Assembly: GCF_000144625.1 (NCBI RefSeq)
Contig: NC_014376.1
Location: 992,001 to 1,056,000 of the forward strand
Length of the DNA: 64,000 bases
Direction: 5' to 3'
Origin: [Clostridium] saccharolyticum WM1
GTDB lineage: Bacteria > Bacillota > Clostridia > Lachnospirales > Lachnospiraceae
The notes below the pieces were generated by a model. It searched no databases and was not told the origin of the DNA. It saw only the letters and a program-made list of their open reading frames with translations. Position 1 is the first letter of the stretch. Every line of letters starts with the position of its first letter. Positions 1 through 8,716 of this stretch are shown here, piece after piece. Position numbers and translations under genes: made by a program.

Positions 1-1020
1 AGAACCAATGCAGATACGCCGGCTGACGCTAAGAAAGCAAGAGAGCTGGGTGCAGAGGGAATCGGTCTTTGCCGTACGGAGCATATGTTCTTTGAAGGAG
101 ACAGAATCGACGCATTCCGTGAGATGATCTGTTCCGATACTGTGGAAGCGAGAGAAGCAGCTCTGGAAAAAATTCTTCCGGTACAGCAGGGGGACTTTGA
201 GGCATTGTATGAGGCTCTGGAAGGAAATCCTGTTACCATCCGTTTCTTAGATCCGCCTCTTCATGAGTTCGTTCCTACAGAGGAAGATGATATTAAGAAG
301 CTGGCAGACGCACAGGGCAAGACCGTTGCTCAGATCAGGAGCATCATTGACTCCTTGCACGAGTTCAATCCAATGATGGGACATCGTGGATGCCGTCTGA
401 CAGTCACCTATCCTGAGATTGCTAAAATGCAGACAAAGGCAGTGATCCGTGCAGCCATCAACGTACAGAAGGCACATCCTGACTGGAATGTTTGCCCGGA
501 GATCATGATTCCGCTGATCTGTGATGAGAAGGAATTAAAGTTTGTTAAAAAGATTGTTGTTGAGACAGCGGATGCTGAGATCGCAGCAGCAGGAAGCAGC
601 TTAAAGTATGAAGTAGGTACCATGATCGAGATCCCAAGAGCATGCCTGACCGCTGATGACATTGCAAAAGAAGCAGAATTCTTCTGCTTTGGTACCAATG
701 ACTTAACTCAGATGACCTATGGCTTCTCCCGTGACGATGCAGGCAAGTTCTTAAATGCTTACTATGATACCAAGATCTTTGAGAATGACCCATTTGCAAA
801 ACTGGATCAGACCGGTGTCGGCAAGCTTATGGAAACAGCAATCAAGTTAGGCAAGGGAGTTCGTCCGGAAATGCATGTTGGTATCTGCGGCGAGCACGGC
901 GGTGATCCTTCTTCCGTAGAGTTCTGCCATAAGATCGGTCTGGATTATGTGTCCTGTTCTCCATTCCGTGTTCCGATTGCAAAGCTTGCAGCAGCACAGG
1001 CGGCGCTTAGCGAGAAGTAA
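1..1020 (+). CDS. ppdK: Pyruvate, phosphate dikinase, C-terminal part (5' truncated by window edge)
   Basis: The frame is open from base 1 and ends with TAA at 1018-1020, giving about 339 residues of the C-terminal PEP/pyruvate-binding TIM barrel. Visible family motifs are GIGLCRTEHMF near the start, HEF-P-T, MMGHRGCRL, IEIPRACL, FGTNDLTQMTYGFSRDD, and near the end CGEHGGDPSS, whose cysteine is the catalytic acid/base of PPDK. The enzyme interconverts pyruvate, ATP and phosphate with PEP, AMP and pyrophosphate in the cytosol. Full-length family members are about 870-880 residues, so roughly the first 60 percent lies upstream of the window. The identity is firm; a PEP-utilising enzyme I would lack the GTNDLTQM-YGFSRDD pattern. 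Confidence 0.96.
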   Translation, partial: RTNADTPADAKKARELGAEGIGLCRTEHMFFEGDRIDAFREMICSDTVEAREAALEKILPVQQGDFEALYEALEGNPVTIRFLDPPLHEFVPTEEDDIKKLADAQGKTVAQIRSIIDSLHEFNPMMGHRGCRLTVTYPEIAKMQTKAVIRAAINVQKAHPDWNVCPEIMIPLICDEKELKFVKKIVVETADAEIAAAGSSLKYEVGTMIEIPRACLTADDIAKEAEFFCFGTNDLTQMTYGFSRDDAGKFLNAYYDTKIFENDPFAKLDQTGVGKLMETAIKLGKGVRPEMHVGICGEHGGDPSSVEFCHKIGLDYVSCSPFRVPIAKLAAAQAALSEK

Positions 1021-1083
1021 TTTTTGGTTTTGATCCAAATAGAATTATAGATAAACTGGAATCAACAGATTTTCAGTGGAGAC

Positions 1084-1123
1084 AAACAGGTCCATCAGCA
1101 TAGCTGATGGACCTGTTTGTTTG
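1084..1123 (+). terminator. Bidirectional terminator between ppdK and the chromate-transporter operon
   Basis: A perfect 16-bp stem (1084-1099 with 1103-1118) closes a three-base loop and is followed by a T-rich run. It lies between the convergent ppdK stop and the stop of the minus-strand gene, so it can serve both. Confidence 0.85.
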
Positions 1124-1154
1124 CACGTATTTTGTATGGTATTTATCATAATAT

Positions 1155-1682
1155 CTAGACAACGATAAGTTCGTTTTCCTGTTCCAAGTAGCGGCAGAAC
1201 ACAAAAATGCCGCAAAGTATTTCGGGGCTGAACTCTTCCCGGGAATCCAGATCCCAGCCGCCCATGCCCCCTCTGTGCATAACAGAAAGAATCCCCTGGC
1301 CCGAACCATCGGACAACAGGTAATTTTGGCTGTTGATCATTTTCAGATGAGCGGAAAGGTTTTGCAGTATCAGGTCAGCAGAATCTACACGAGGCATTCT
1401 GTAAACCGGCCATCCTGCAACAGAAGGATCTTCCCCTTCTGCATATTTTGGAAAACCGGTCATCAATATCTCCTCGTTCCTATTTTTTAATAAATACTTT
1501 TTAGGGCAAGCGTCCCTGCTATGTTCTCCCGTCGTCCGTTCCATAAAGGTGAGAAATTGTTTCTCTCCTACATAAATCTGCTTTTCAGAACCGCATAAGC
1601 GGTTTTTAATGCCTGCAAGGGCAGGGCTTAAGTTTTCTTTTTCTCTTTTGTAAAGGGTTCCGGATTTTATAAAATAGTTCAT
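1155..1682 (-). CDS. Hypothetical protein coupled to chromate transporter genes
   Basis: 175 residues. The start ATG (1682-1680) overlaps the stop of the upstream transporter gene as TAATG, and a GGGAGGAGGG ribosome site lies just before it; both support this start over a longer upstream frame. No transmembrane segment or signal peptide is visible. The N-terminal half is basic and cysteine-containing, while the C-terminal third has alternating short strand-like segments ending in IFVFCRYLEQENEL. I do not recognise the family with confidence; the C-terminal part vaguely recalls tubby/LURP-one-like beta-barrel proteins, which is only a guess. Translational coupling suggests co-expression with the two transporter halves, which is unusual for ChrA-type pairs. 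Confidence 0.7.
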   Translation of the reverse strand: MNYFIKSGTLYKREKENLSPALAGIKNRLCGSEKQIYVGEKQFLTFMERTTGEHSRDACPKKYLLKNRNEEILMTGFPKYAEGEDPSVAGWPVYRMPRVDSADLILQNLSAHLKMINSQNYLLSDGSGQGILSVMHRGGMGGWDLDSREEFSPEILCGIFVFCRYLEQENELIVV

Positions 1683-2257
1683 TATATCCCTCCTCCCGGG
1701 AAAAGTTGATAAAAGACCAGACCTAATATTCCGGAGCATGTCATAACAAGGATAGGGTTTGGTTTCCACCTGCGCAATACAGTGATTGCACTTAAAAATA
1801 TGAAAACGGCCACCCAGTCAGTCCTGGGAATGGAGATGATTCCATCATCTCCCCAAAACGATGAAAGCAGCAAGGTCACGCCGGCACTGGCGATCATGGC
1901 CACCACGGCGGGCCGCAGCCCGGAAAGAATTCCCTGGACCATTGTAAGGGACCTGTATTTATAATAGATATGGGCCAATACCGTCACTATGATACAGGAA
2001 GGCAAAACACAGCCCAAAGTCGCCGCCAATGCCCCCGGGAGGCCTCCTATCTGAATTCCCACAAAAGTTGCCGAATTGATGGCAATGGGACCGGGGGTCA
2101 TCTGGGAAATCGTGATAATGTCGCTGAACTGAGTCATGGTCAGCCAGGGATGAATCTCCACCACCTGCCGCTGGATAAGAGGCATAGAGGCATAACCGCC
2201 CCCAATACTGAAAAGTCCGATTTGAAAGAAACTCCAAAATAAATGAAAATAAATCAT
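1682..2257 (-). CDS. Chromate transporter family protein, second half-size subunit
   Basis: 191 residues, the usual length of the single-domain (short-chain) CHR family. The N terminus carries the hallmark FSIGGGYASMPLIQ, followed by the TMTQFSDIITISQMTPGPIAIN segment and several hydrophobic helices. Short-chain CHR proteins work as pairs encoded by adjacent genes and export anions such as chromate; the true substrate in an anaerobe is unknown. The start ATG overlaps the stop of the upstream half gene as TAATG, and the stop overlaps the next gene in the same way, so three genes form a tightly coupled chain. Confidence 0.92.
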   Translation of the reverse strand: MIYFHLFWSFFQIGLFSIGGGYASMPLIQRQVVEIHPWLTMTQFSDIITISQMTPGPIAINSATFVGIQIGGLPGALAATLGCVLPSCIIVTVLAHIYYKYRSLTMVQGILSGLRPAVVAMIASAGVTLLLSSFWGDDGIISIPRTDWVAVFIFLSAITVLRRWKPNPILVMTCSGILGLVFYQLFPGGGI

Positions 2258-2826
2258 TATCTTCTCCTCCTTGTCTGCCGTTCTCTATGCCATGTATCCA
2301 ATGCTCCCACAATACCGCAGACTAAGATAATCGGAATTACATTCACTTTGAAGATACAGGCTGCGGTAAATGCGCTGAGAAGCACTGCCAATAAAAGCAG
2401 ACGTTTTTCCTGCAATATTGGACGGGCCATGGTGATCACCACATCAAAAATAACGGCCACCACACCTGCGGCCATACCTCTCATGATGAGATTTACCATA
2501 AGGTTATTACGAAAGGCCACATAAAAGAAAGAGATCACAGACAATATAATCAGGGGGGGCAACACCGTACCTAGTACGGTTACAAGGGCTCCTATGATTC
2601 CTGCAATACGGTAGCCGATAAGTATGGATGCATTCACCGCAATGGCACCGGGGGCTGACTGGGCGATTGCCGTAAGGTCCAGCATTTCCTCCTCCTCCAG
2701 CCAATGGAGCTTTTCCACAAATTTTTTTCTCATCAGCGGAATGATTACAAAGCCGCCGCCAAAGGTAAATGCACTTAATTGAAAGGTTGAGGCAAATAAT
2801 TGCCAGTATATTCTGCTTTTTTTCAC
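2257..2826 (-). CDS. Chromate transporter family protein, first half-size subunit
   Basis: 189 residues, paralogous to the next gene downstream. It shows FTFGGGFVIIPLM, the EEEMLDLTAIAQSAPGAIAVNASI segment and multiple membrane helices. With its neighbour it should form the two-gene CHR antiporter in the cytoplasmic membrane. It is the first gene of the minus-strand operon and is transcribed divergently from a LysR regulator about 105 bases away, which is the usual arrangement for direct control. The ribosome site AGGAGG lies immediately upstream of the ATG. Confidence 0.92.
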   Translation of the reverse strand: MKKSRIYWQLFASTFQLSAFTFGGGFVIIPLMRKKFVEKLHWLEEEEMLDLTAIAQSAPGAIAVNASILIGYRIAGIIGALVTVLGTVLPPLIILSVISFFYVAFRNNLMVNLIMRGMAAGVVAVIFDVVITMARPILQEKRLLLLAVLLSAFTAACIFKVNVIPIILVCGIVGALDTWHRERQTRRRR

Positions 2827-2866
2827 GGTTTATCCTCCTGTTCCTTTAGTATAGCACTTGCAGATC

Positions 2867-2895
2867 TATAATAAAAATAGTATTATTTTATTATA
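2867..2895. promoter_or_regulatory. AT-rich dyad in the LysR/chromate-transporter divergent region
   Basis: Perfect 10-bp inverted arms (2867-2876 and 2886-2895) separated by nine bases lie between the two divergent starts. Position and symmetry fit a LysR-type binding site or overlapping promoters; a TATACT-like -10 for the minus-strand operon lies nearby, at the edge of the region. The operator role is inferred. Confidence 0.45.
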
Positions 2896-2931
2896 ATCAT
2901 AAGCAATAAAATATAAATGGGAGGTGATATC

Positions 2932-3846
2932 GTGACGCTTCGCCACATTAAGATATTTCTCGCAGTTTGTGAAAATGGGTATAATGTCACTAAGGCAGCA
3001 GACGCCTTATTTATGACCCAGCCTGCCGTAAGCCTGGCACTGAAAGAACTGGAAGGCTATTATGGTGTTCTGCTGTTTGAGAGAATGTCGCGGCAGCTTT
3101 TTATCACGGAAGCCGGAAAGCAGATGCGGGAATATGCCACGCATATTCTGTCATTGTTCGATCATATGGAAAAGGGATTGCGGGATTGGGATTCCTTGGG
3201 GATTTTGCGGGTCGGAGCCAGCGTTACAATCGGATCCCAGTTCATGCCAAGCTATATCAGTGCTTACAGCATTTTGCATCCAGGTATGGATGTTCGTGTC
3301 TGCATCAGCTCATCGGAGCTGTTAGAGGAAAAATTGCAGTCGAACAAGCTGGACTTTGCTTTTATAGAGGGCGCTGTTCAAACTCCGAATCTGATCAGTG
3401 AGGAATACATGGAGGATTCTTTGACTGCCATTTGTTCGGTCAATGGGCCATTTTCCTATGGAGAAAGGGTATCGGTTGAACAGTTTAAACAGCAGCGTTT
3501 TCTGCTGAGGGAAAGGGGCAGCGGTACCCGGGAGGAATTTGACAGTGCAACCCAGGCCGCAGGATTTTCCGTTGTTCCCGTTTGGGAAGCCACCAGTACC
3601 ACGGCGCTGGTTAATGCGGTCATTCATGGCCTGGGGATTGCAGTTCTGCCCCGAAGAATGATACTGGGTCCATTGAACCATGGATTGATCCTTGCATTTG
3701 ATGTGGATGGAATAAATTTTCAACGGAAGTTTTCGATTTTATATCACAAAAATAAGTTTTTAACCCAATCAGCCCGGGAATTCATTGAATTATGTAAAAA
3801 TTACGAGCTGGATTATCCCATTCCTAAATACAATGGCCTTTACTAG
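2932..3846 (+). CDS. LysR-family transcriptional regulator
   Basis: 304 residues if translated from GTG 2932, which follows GGGAGGTGAT at ideal spacing; an in-frame ATG at 2917 sits inside this ribosome site and is less likely. The N-terminal winged helix (about residues 1-60) reads LRHIKIFLAVCENGYNVTKAADALFMTQPAVSLALKELE, typical of LysR. The remainder is a substrate-binding domain of usual length with a conserved RERGSGTR effector-site motif resembling CysL/YwfK-type regulators. Divergent orientation to the CHR transporter pair suggests it controls that operon; its effector, possibly an oxyanion, is unknown. Confidence 0.93.
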   Translation: MTLRHIKIFLAVCENGYNVTKAADALFMTQPAVSLALKELEGYYGVLLFERMSRQLFITEAGKQMREYATHILSLFDHMEKGLRDWDSLGILRVGASVTIGSQFMPSYISAYSILHPGMDVRVCISSSELLEEKLQSNKLDFAFIEGAVQTPNLISEEYMEDSLTAICSVNGPFSYGERVSVEQFKQQRFLLRERGSGTREEFDSATQAAGFSVVPVWEATSTTALVNAVIHGLGIAVLPRRMILGPLNHGLILAFDVDGINFQRKFSILYHKNKFLTQSAREFIELCKNYELDYPIPKYNGLY

Positions 3847-3997
3847 TAATCTGGTAACAGACGGTTTTCTAAAACCCCGGACAGACAGGATCGGCTCCCT
3901 GCCGGCAATATATTTCCCTGATAAGAATTATGGAACGGAAAAAAGTGGCAATACTTTCTATAGATTTAAATAAGCAGGAAAAACGGAGGAAGCGTGT

Positions 3998-4621
3998 ATG
4001 AGAATTCCAAAGCACATCGGAATCATACCAGACGGAAACCGCCGCTGGGCCGTTGATAAGGGAATGGGAAAAGAGGCTGGGTATGAGAATGGTATATCTC
4101 CCGGAATGGTTCTTTATCATCTTTGCAGAAAGCTGGGGATAAAGGAAATGACCTTCTATGGATTTACGGTAGACAATACAAAGCGCCCTGCAGTCCAGAG
4201 AGATGCCTTTTCAAAGGCTTGTGTAAAGGCAGTGGAGGAGCTGTCAAAGGAGGATGCGGAACTGCTGGTATTGGGAAAAACAACGTCTGCCATGTTTCCT
4301 AAGGAACTGAAGCCTTATACCAGCAGGCACCAGTTCGGAAGTGGAGGGATAAAAATCAATTTTCTGGTGAATTACAGCTGGGAGTGGGATCTGGGACTGC
4401 ATGACGGAGCCATAGGACCTGCTTTAAAAACAGCGGATGTATCCAGGATCGATCTGGTGATCCGGTGGGGAGGACGCAGAAGGCTGTCCGGCTTTTTACC
4501 GGTGCAGTCCGTTTATTCGGATATGTATGTGATTGATGATTACTGGCCGGATTTTACGCCACAGCACGTATACGATGCCATTGAATGGTATTCCAGACAG
4601 GATGTAACCCTGGGAGGCTGA
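3998..4621 (+). CDS. Divergent, shortened undecaprenyl-diphosphate-synthase-family prenyltransferase
   Basis: 207 residues against about 230-260 for typical UppS. Family motifs are clear: HIGIIPDGNRRWA (catalytic Asp at residue 13 retained), FYGFTVDNTKRP in place of YAFSSENWNRP, and DLVIRWGGRRRLSGFLPVQSVYSDMYV near the C terminus. Key changes are tryptophan and arginine within the usual R-TGGE-R diphosphate-binding motif and Asp for the conserved Mg-binding Glu in the YSE-Y motif. The protein should bind prenyl diphosphates in the cytosol, but it is unlikely to be the housekeeping enzyme. GGAGGAAGCGTGT precedes the ATG. Its neighbour is a CO dehydrogenase, with no obvious biochemical link. 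Confidence 0.8.
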   Translation: MRIPKHIGIIPDGNRRWAVDKGMGKEAGYENGISPGMVLYHLCRKLGIKEMTFYGFTVDNTKRPAVQRDAFSKACVKAVEELSKEDAELLVLGKTTSAMFPKELKPYTSRHQFGSGGIKINFLVNYSWEWDLGLHDGAIGPALKTADVSRIDLVIRWGGRRRLSGFLPVQSVYSDMYVIDDYWPDFTPQHVYDAIEWYSRQDVTLGG

Positions 4622-4646
4622 GAGGACAGGTCCGGTCAGGAAGTAT

Positions 4647-4681
4647 GGAAATCCGTTTTACCGGAAACCATAGGGATTTCC
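4647..4681 (+). other. Hairpin-forming inverted repeat before the CO dehydrogenase gene
   Basis: Eight-base arms GGAAATCC (4647-4654) and GGATTTCC (4674-4681) flank a loop that also contains CCG/CGG pairing. There is no T tract, so it is not a clear terminator. It may be a leader structure or processing site for the downstream mRNA. Confidence 0.4.
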
Positions 4682-4760
4682 GGATCATGATACAAAATAG
4701 AATAGAGATTTCTAAAATTTGGCATACTACTGACTGAATCAAATTTTAATGGAGGTAATT

Positions 4761-6674
4761 ATGCCAGAAACGGTTTTAGAAAAAACAGAGGGACGGGTCA
4801 GCTATCATGATTCCGTAGAAGAAATGCTAGTAAGGATACGGGATGATGGCTTATCAAGCGTATTTTCCAGATGGGATGAACAGGAAAAGATACGGTGTAA
4901 ATTTTGTCTGCAGGGATTAAGCTGTCAATTATGTACCAACGGACCCTGCAGGCTTAACGGGCAGAAGGGACCGGATAAAGGTGTATGCGGAATCGGTCCG
5001 GATGCCATGGCCATGAGAAATCTGCTCATGAGAAATATCATGGGAGCAGCCACCTATGCCCATCATGCATATGAAGCTTTCCGGACTTTAAAGGAAACAG
5101 GAATGGGCAATACGGTTTTCCAGATCAAAGACGTTGATAAATTAAAATGGATGTGTGAAAAAACCGGAATCGGTACCAGCCAGGATGTAAACCAGATGGC
5201 CGTTCATCTGGCTGATTTTCTTGACCGGGAAATGAAACTGGGTCCTGATGAGGAAAGTATTATGGTGGAGGTCTTTTCCCCGAAGAAACGGAAAAAAATT
5301 TGGGAGGACTTACACATTTATCCCTCAGGCGTTGAACATGAAGTACAGAATAGCATCGCAAGCTGTCTTACGAATGTGGATGGAGATTATGTTTCCCTGG
5401 CAACAAAGGCTCTGCGTTTAGGGTTGTCCACCATTTATACCGCCCAGATCGGCCTTGAAATGACCCAGGATATTTTATTCGGAACGCCCATGCCTCATGA
5501 AGTGGATGTGGATCTGGGAATCATGGACCCTGATTATGTTAATATAGCATTTAATGGACATCAGCCATGGATTGGAGTAGCCGCTTTACAGATGGCAAAG
5601 AAGCAGGAGTTTCAGGATCTGGCCAAACAGGCCGGAGCAAAAGGAATTCATATTGTGGGATCCATTGAAACCGGACAGGAAATGCTCCAAAGATTTGAAG
5701 TGGATGATGTGTTTGTAGGCCTTATGGGTAACTGGCTGGCCATTGAGCCATTTTTGGCAACAGGAACTGTGGACGCATTTGTCATGGAGGAGAACTGCTC
5801 TCCGCCGGCCATTGACCAGTATGCAGAAAAATACCAGGTTGCCCTGGTTAGTGTCAGCACGATCATAGGCGTTCCAGGGACAGAACACAAGATGCCGTAT
5901 TATCCCAGGAAGGCAGAAGAGATGGCGGAAAAATGCATCCGCATTGCCATAGATAATTTTAAGAAAAGGCATAAACAAATCAAACCAATGGTGCCAAGGT
6001 ACAAACAAAAAGCCATTGCCGGCTTTTCTACGGAAGCGGTATTAGGTGCTATTGGAAATGATTTAAATAATCTGGTGGATGTGATTGCAAAAGGCCAGAT
6101 AAAAGGAATCGTTGCCTTAGCGAACTGTTCCACATTAAGAAACGGCCCCCAGGATTGGAATACAGTGAATTTAACGAAGGAACTGATTAAAAAAGATATC
6201 CTGGTAGTGGCAGGAGGCTGCGGAAATCATGGTCTGGAAGTTGCGGGAATGTGCAATTTAGATGCCATCGATCAGGCGGGGGAAGGCTTGCAGGGAGTTT
6301 GCAGAGCCCTGGGAATCCCTCCGGTGTTAAGCTTTGGAACCTGCACCGATACGGGAAGGATCTCCATGCTTGTAACGGCTCTGGCAGATCATCTGGATGC
6401 AGACATTGCCGACCTGCCGATTGCTGTAACTGCGCCGGAATGGATGGAACAAAAGGCAACCATAGACGGTTTGTTTGCAGTGGCATACGGGGCTTATACC
6501 CATCTTTCCCCCACACCATTTATCACCGGAGCACCAGAGCTTGTGAAATTGTTCACAGAAGATGTGGAGGGCTTAACCGGAGGAAAAGTGGCTTTGGGAG
6601 ATGATCCGGTACAGGTGGCCAGGGATATCGAAGACCATATCATGAAGAAAAGAAAGAAAATGGGCTTAAGTTAG
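4761..6674 (+). CDS. cooS: Anaerobic Ni-Fe carbon monoxide dehydrogenase catalytic subunit, divergent C-cluster
   Basis: 637 residues, full family length, starting at ATG 4761 behind GGAGGT; an in-frame ATG at 4749 overlaps that ribosome site. Compared from memory with Carboxydothermus CODH-II: C46/C49 form a CX2C-type D-cluster motif, C55/C58/C63/C76 match the B cluster, and H267, C346, C456, C487, C528 and K565 match C-cluster ligands and the catalytic lysine. The position of C-cluster Cys295 is Glu303 (GSIETG in place of GICCTG). The family oxidises CO to CO2 with ferredoxin. No cooF, cooC or acetyl-CoA synthase gene is adjacent, so the physiological role and even CO activity are uncertain. 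Confidence 0.93.
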   Translation: MPETVLEKTEGRVSYHDSVEEMLVRIRDDGLSSVFSRWDEQEKIRCKFCLQGLSCQLCTNGPCRLNGQKGPDKGVCGIGPDAMAMRNLLMRNIMGAATYAHHAYEAFRTLKETGMGNTVFQIKDVDKLKWMCEKTGIGTSQDVNQMAVHLADFLDREMKLGPDEESIMVEVFSPKKRKKIWEDLHIYPSGVEHEVQNSIASCLTNVDGDYVSLATKALRLGLSTIYTAQIGLEMTQDILFGTPMPHEVDVDLGIMDPDYVNIAFNGHQPWIGVAALQMAKKQEFQDLAKQAGAKGIHIVGSIETGQEMLQRFEVDDVFVGLMGNWLAIEPFLATGTVDAFVMEENCSPPAIDQYAEKYQVALVSVSTIIGVPGTEHKMPYYPRKAEEMAEKCIRIAIDNFKKRHKQIKPMVPRYKQKAIAGFSTEAVLGAIGNDLNNLVDVIAKGQIKGIVALANCSTLRNGPQDWNTVNLTKELIKKDILVVAGGCGNHGLEVAGMCNLDAIDQAGEGLQGVCRALGIPPVLSFGTCTDTGRISMLVTALADHLDADIADLPIAVTAPEWMEQKATIDGLFAVAYGAYTHLSPTPFITGAPELVKLFTEDVEGLTGGKVALGDDPVQVARDIEDHIMKKRKKMGLS

Positions 6675-6734
6675 ATTCCATATGGGAAATGAAAAACCAG
6701 GGAAGATAAAAAACAGACTTTAGTCTTTGAAGAA

Positions 6735-6772
6735 AGAAGGCTTCGGCAATTTTGCTGAGGCCTTCTTTTTAT
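6735..6772 (+). terminator. Intrinsic terminator after cooS
   Basis: A 15-bp stem with two G-U pairs (AGAAGGCTTCGGCAA against TTGCTGAGGCCTTCT) is followed by a run of T. It separates cooS from the two-component operon. Confidence 0.85.
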
Positions 6773-6867
6773 GCCCGCCGGATGGAATCTCTTATCCTTC
6801 ATAATAAATTATGATATAATAAAAATAAGAAGAAAATTGGAAGAATTTAACAAAGGGGGAACATAGC

Positions 6868-8694
6868 TTGATCAAATATTTGGTAAACAGATACAGAGGC
6901 TGGGGGATTGCCAAAAAGACATTGATCATCCTGCTTTTTGTCTCAATCGTCCCTGTCACGGTAATTGAAATCATAACCTGTATCATTGCGGCGAACACCT
7001 TAAAAAAGCAGATGGATATTCTGGTGGAAAGCAATATGAAATTATCCCAAAAAGGGCTGGAAGATTTTTTTTCCGAATATGACAGCATCATCATGTCAAT
7101 TTATACGGAGAATGAATATGCCCTGAAACTGGAAAAGCTGAATGTATGGGATTCCAGGAATTACTATCTGTTAAAGAAGGAGCTGGAGAACGATCTGGAA
7201 AATATTTCCTATCTTCATCCGGAAATACTGGGGATCGGGGTGGTGACACAGAAAAAGGAATGCATCCTGTATGATTCCGTTACCAACAGCACCATGGACA
7301 GCTATTGCTTTCCGGAAAAGGATAAAAGCTGGCTGGCAGTGACCGATGAGACCTTTCATAACACCCAGACCGTTTATTCCCGTGTCATAAACCGGGAGGC
7401 GGCAAACGGAACAAAGAGGAACCTCCTTTATCTGGGACACCGGATCGCGGATATTAATAATTACAGGCAAGGCACGGTTGGAAGCATATTAATCTGCCTT
7501 GACGAAACCAATATCCGGGAAACTTATTCCCAGGAAAACGAAAATGAAATCAATGTTTCCTTTCTTTGTGATGCCAATGGCAGCATCGTTTCCAGTACCA
7601 GGACAGATCTCATTGGGACAGGCATCTTTGAACAATGGGATGACAGCAGAGAGGAGCTGTTCTCCCAGCCGGAATTTAAGATCCGGCAGGCGGTGGAAGC
7701 CCATCAGATCATGAATAACGGATCCTACAGCATTTACACAAAGCCTGTGTTAAAAAACCAGTTTGTCCTGGTCAGCCTCCGGGATAACAGAGAGCCGCTA
7801 AAGGATTTTAAATACATCTTTGAGGTAATCATCCTGCTTACAATATTGATTATCATTACAAGCATTCTTATTATGATCCGGTTTGCTGGTTCCTTACAGT
7901 TCTGTGTTGCAAAGATCACCTCTGCCATGGACAGAGCCTATAAGGGGGATTATACGGTACAGATTGAGCATTCCTGGCAGGATGAGTTTGGAAAGATTGC
8001 AAGGCACTTCAATCACATGGTTCAGAAGATTGACCAGTCCGGAAAGATCGAAAAGGAAGCCCTTCTCCGTGAGAAAAATGCAGAATTAAAGGCTTTGGAG
8101 GCCCAGATCAACCCTCATTTTCTATATAATACCCTGGATGCCATCAACTGGATCGCTATCGAAAATGAACAGTTCTTAATCAGCAGGATGCTGAAAAATC
8201 TTGGGTCGATCCTGCGTTACAGCGTACATAAAAGCAATGGTGTGGTAAGTGTAAGAAGTGAGGTGGAATATTTAAAGCAATATATCTTTCTCCAGCAGCA
8301 AAGGTTTTCCTTTTCCTTTCACTGCATTATGGATGTGGATGAGGAAGTCCTGGATTTAAAAATGCACAAGCTGCTGTTCCAGCCCCTCATAGAAAATGCT
8401 ATCATCCATGGGTTTCCAGGCGGTACCGGACAGGATATGCTTATGGTTTCCATCAGAAAAAAGGGAGATAAGCATTTGATGGTTCAAGTGGAGGACAATG
8501 GGAAAGGCATGCACGAGGAGCTGGTCAGGGAGCTGAATCACTATGATTATTCAAGCAGTGCCGTTGAGGGGAGCATCGGAGTGCGGAATGTAATTATGAG
8601 GATCAAATACTATTATGGAGAAGAAGGACATTTCCTTATTGAATCAAATGACAGGGGAACCAGAATAACGGCAGAGATCTTATTTGAAGAATAG
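6868..8694 (+). CDS. YesM-type sensor histidine kinase (mannoside locus)
   Basis: 608 residues from a TTG start behind AAAGGGGGA. Order: a short cytoplasmic N terminus, TM1 around residues 18-42, a large extracytoplasmic sensor domain, TM2 around 312-335, HAMP, and a HisKA_7TM-like/His_kinase module with the phospho-acceptor in EAQINPHFLYNTLDAINW near residue 415, then the ATPase motifs PLIENAIIHG and DNGKGM. YesM kinases sense extracellular sugars or oligosaccharides, often through a solute-binding protein, and phosphorylate AraC-type YesN regulators. The next gene is such a regulator, followed by a binding protein, so the three probably form one sensory unit controlling the mannosidase transporter locus. 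Confidence 0.94.
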   Translation: MIKYLVNRYRGWGIAKKTLIILLFVSIVPVTVIEIITCIIAANTLKKQMDILVESNMKLSQKGLEDFFSEYDSIIMSIYTENEYALKLEKLNVWDSRNYYLLKKELENDLENISYLHPEILGIGVVTQKKECILYDSVTNSTMDSYCFPEKDKSWLAVTDETFHNTQTVYSRVINREAANGTKRNLLYLGHRIADINNYRQGTVGSILICLDETNIRETYSQENENEINVSFLCDANGSIVSSTRTDLIGTGIFEQWDDSREELFSQPEFKIRQAVEAHQIMNNGSYSIYTKPVLKNQFVLVSLRDNREPLKDFKYIFEVIILLTILIIITSILIMIRFAGSLQFCVAKITSAMDRAYKGDYTVQIEHSWQDEFGKIARHFNHMVQKIDQSGKIEKEALLREKNAELKALEAQINPHFLYNTLDAINWIAIENEQFLISRMLKNLGSILRYSVHKSNGVVSVRSEVEYLKQYIFLQQQRFSFSFHCIMDVDEEVLDLKMHKLLFQPLIENAIIHGFPGGTGQDMLMVSIRKKGDKHLMVQVEDNGKGMHEELVRELNHYDYSSSAVEGSIGVRNVIMRIKYYYGEEGHFLIESNDRGTRITAEILFEE

Positions 8695-8716
8695 ACTGGG
8701 GGAAGGTTACTTGGGT

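Noticed and set aside
1275-1490. Plus-strand short reading frame inside the hypothetical gene
   Set aside because: It has no ribosome site and lies opposite a better supported coupled gene.
4000-6674. Wood-Ljungdahl CODH/ACS cluster
   Set aside because: No acetyl-CoA synthase, corrinoid protein or methyltransferase genes are present beside cooS.
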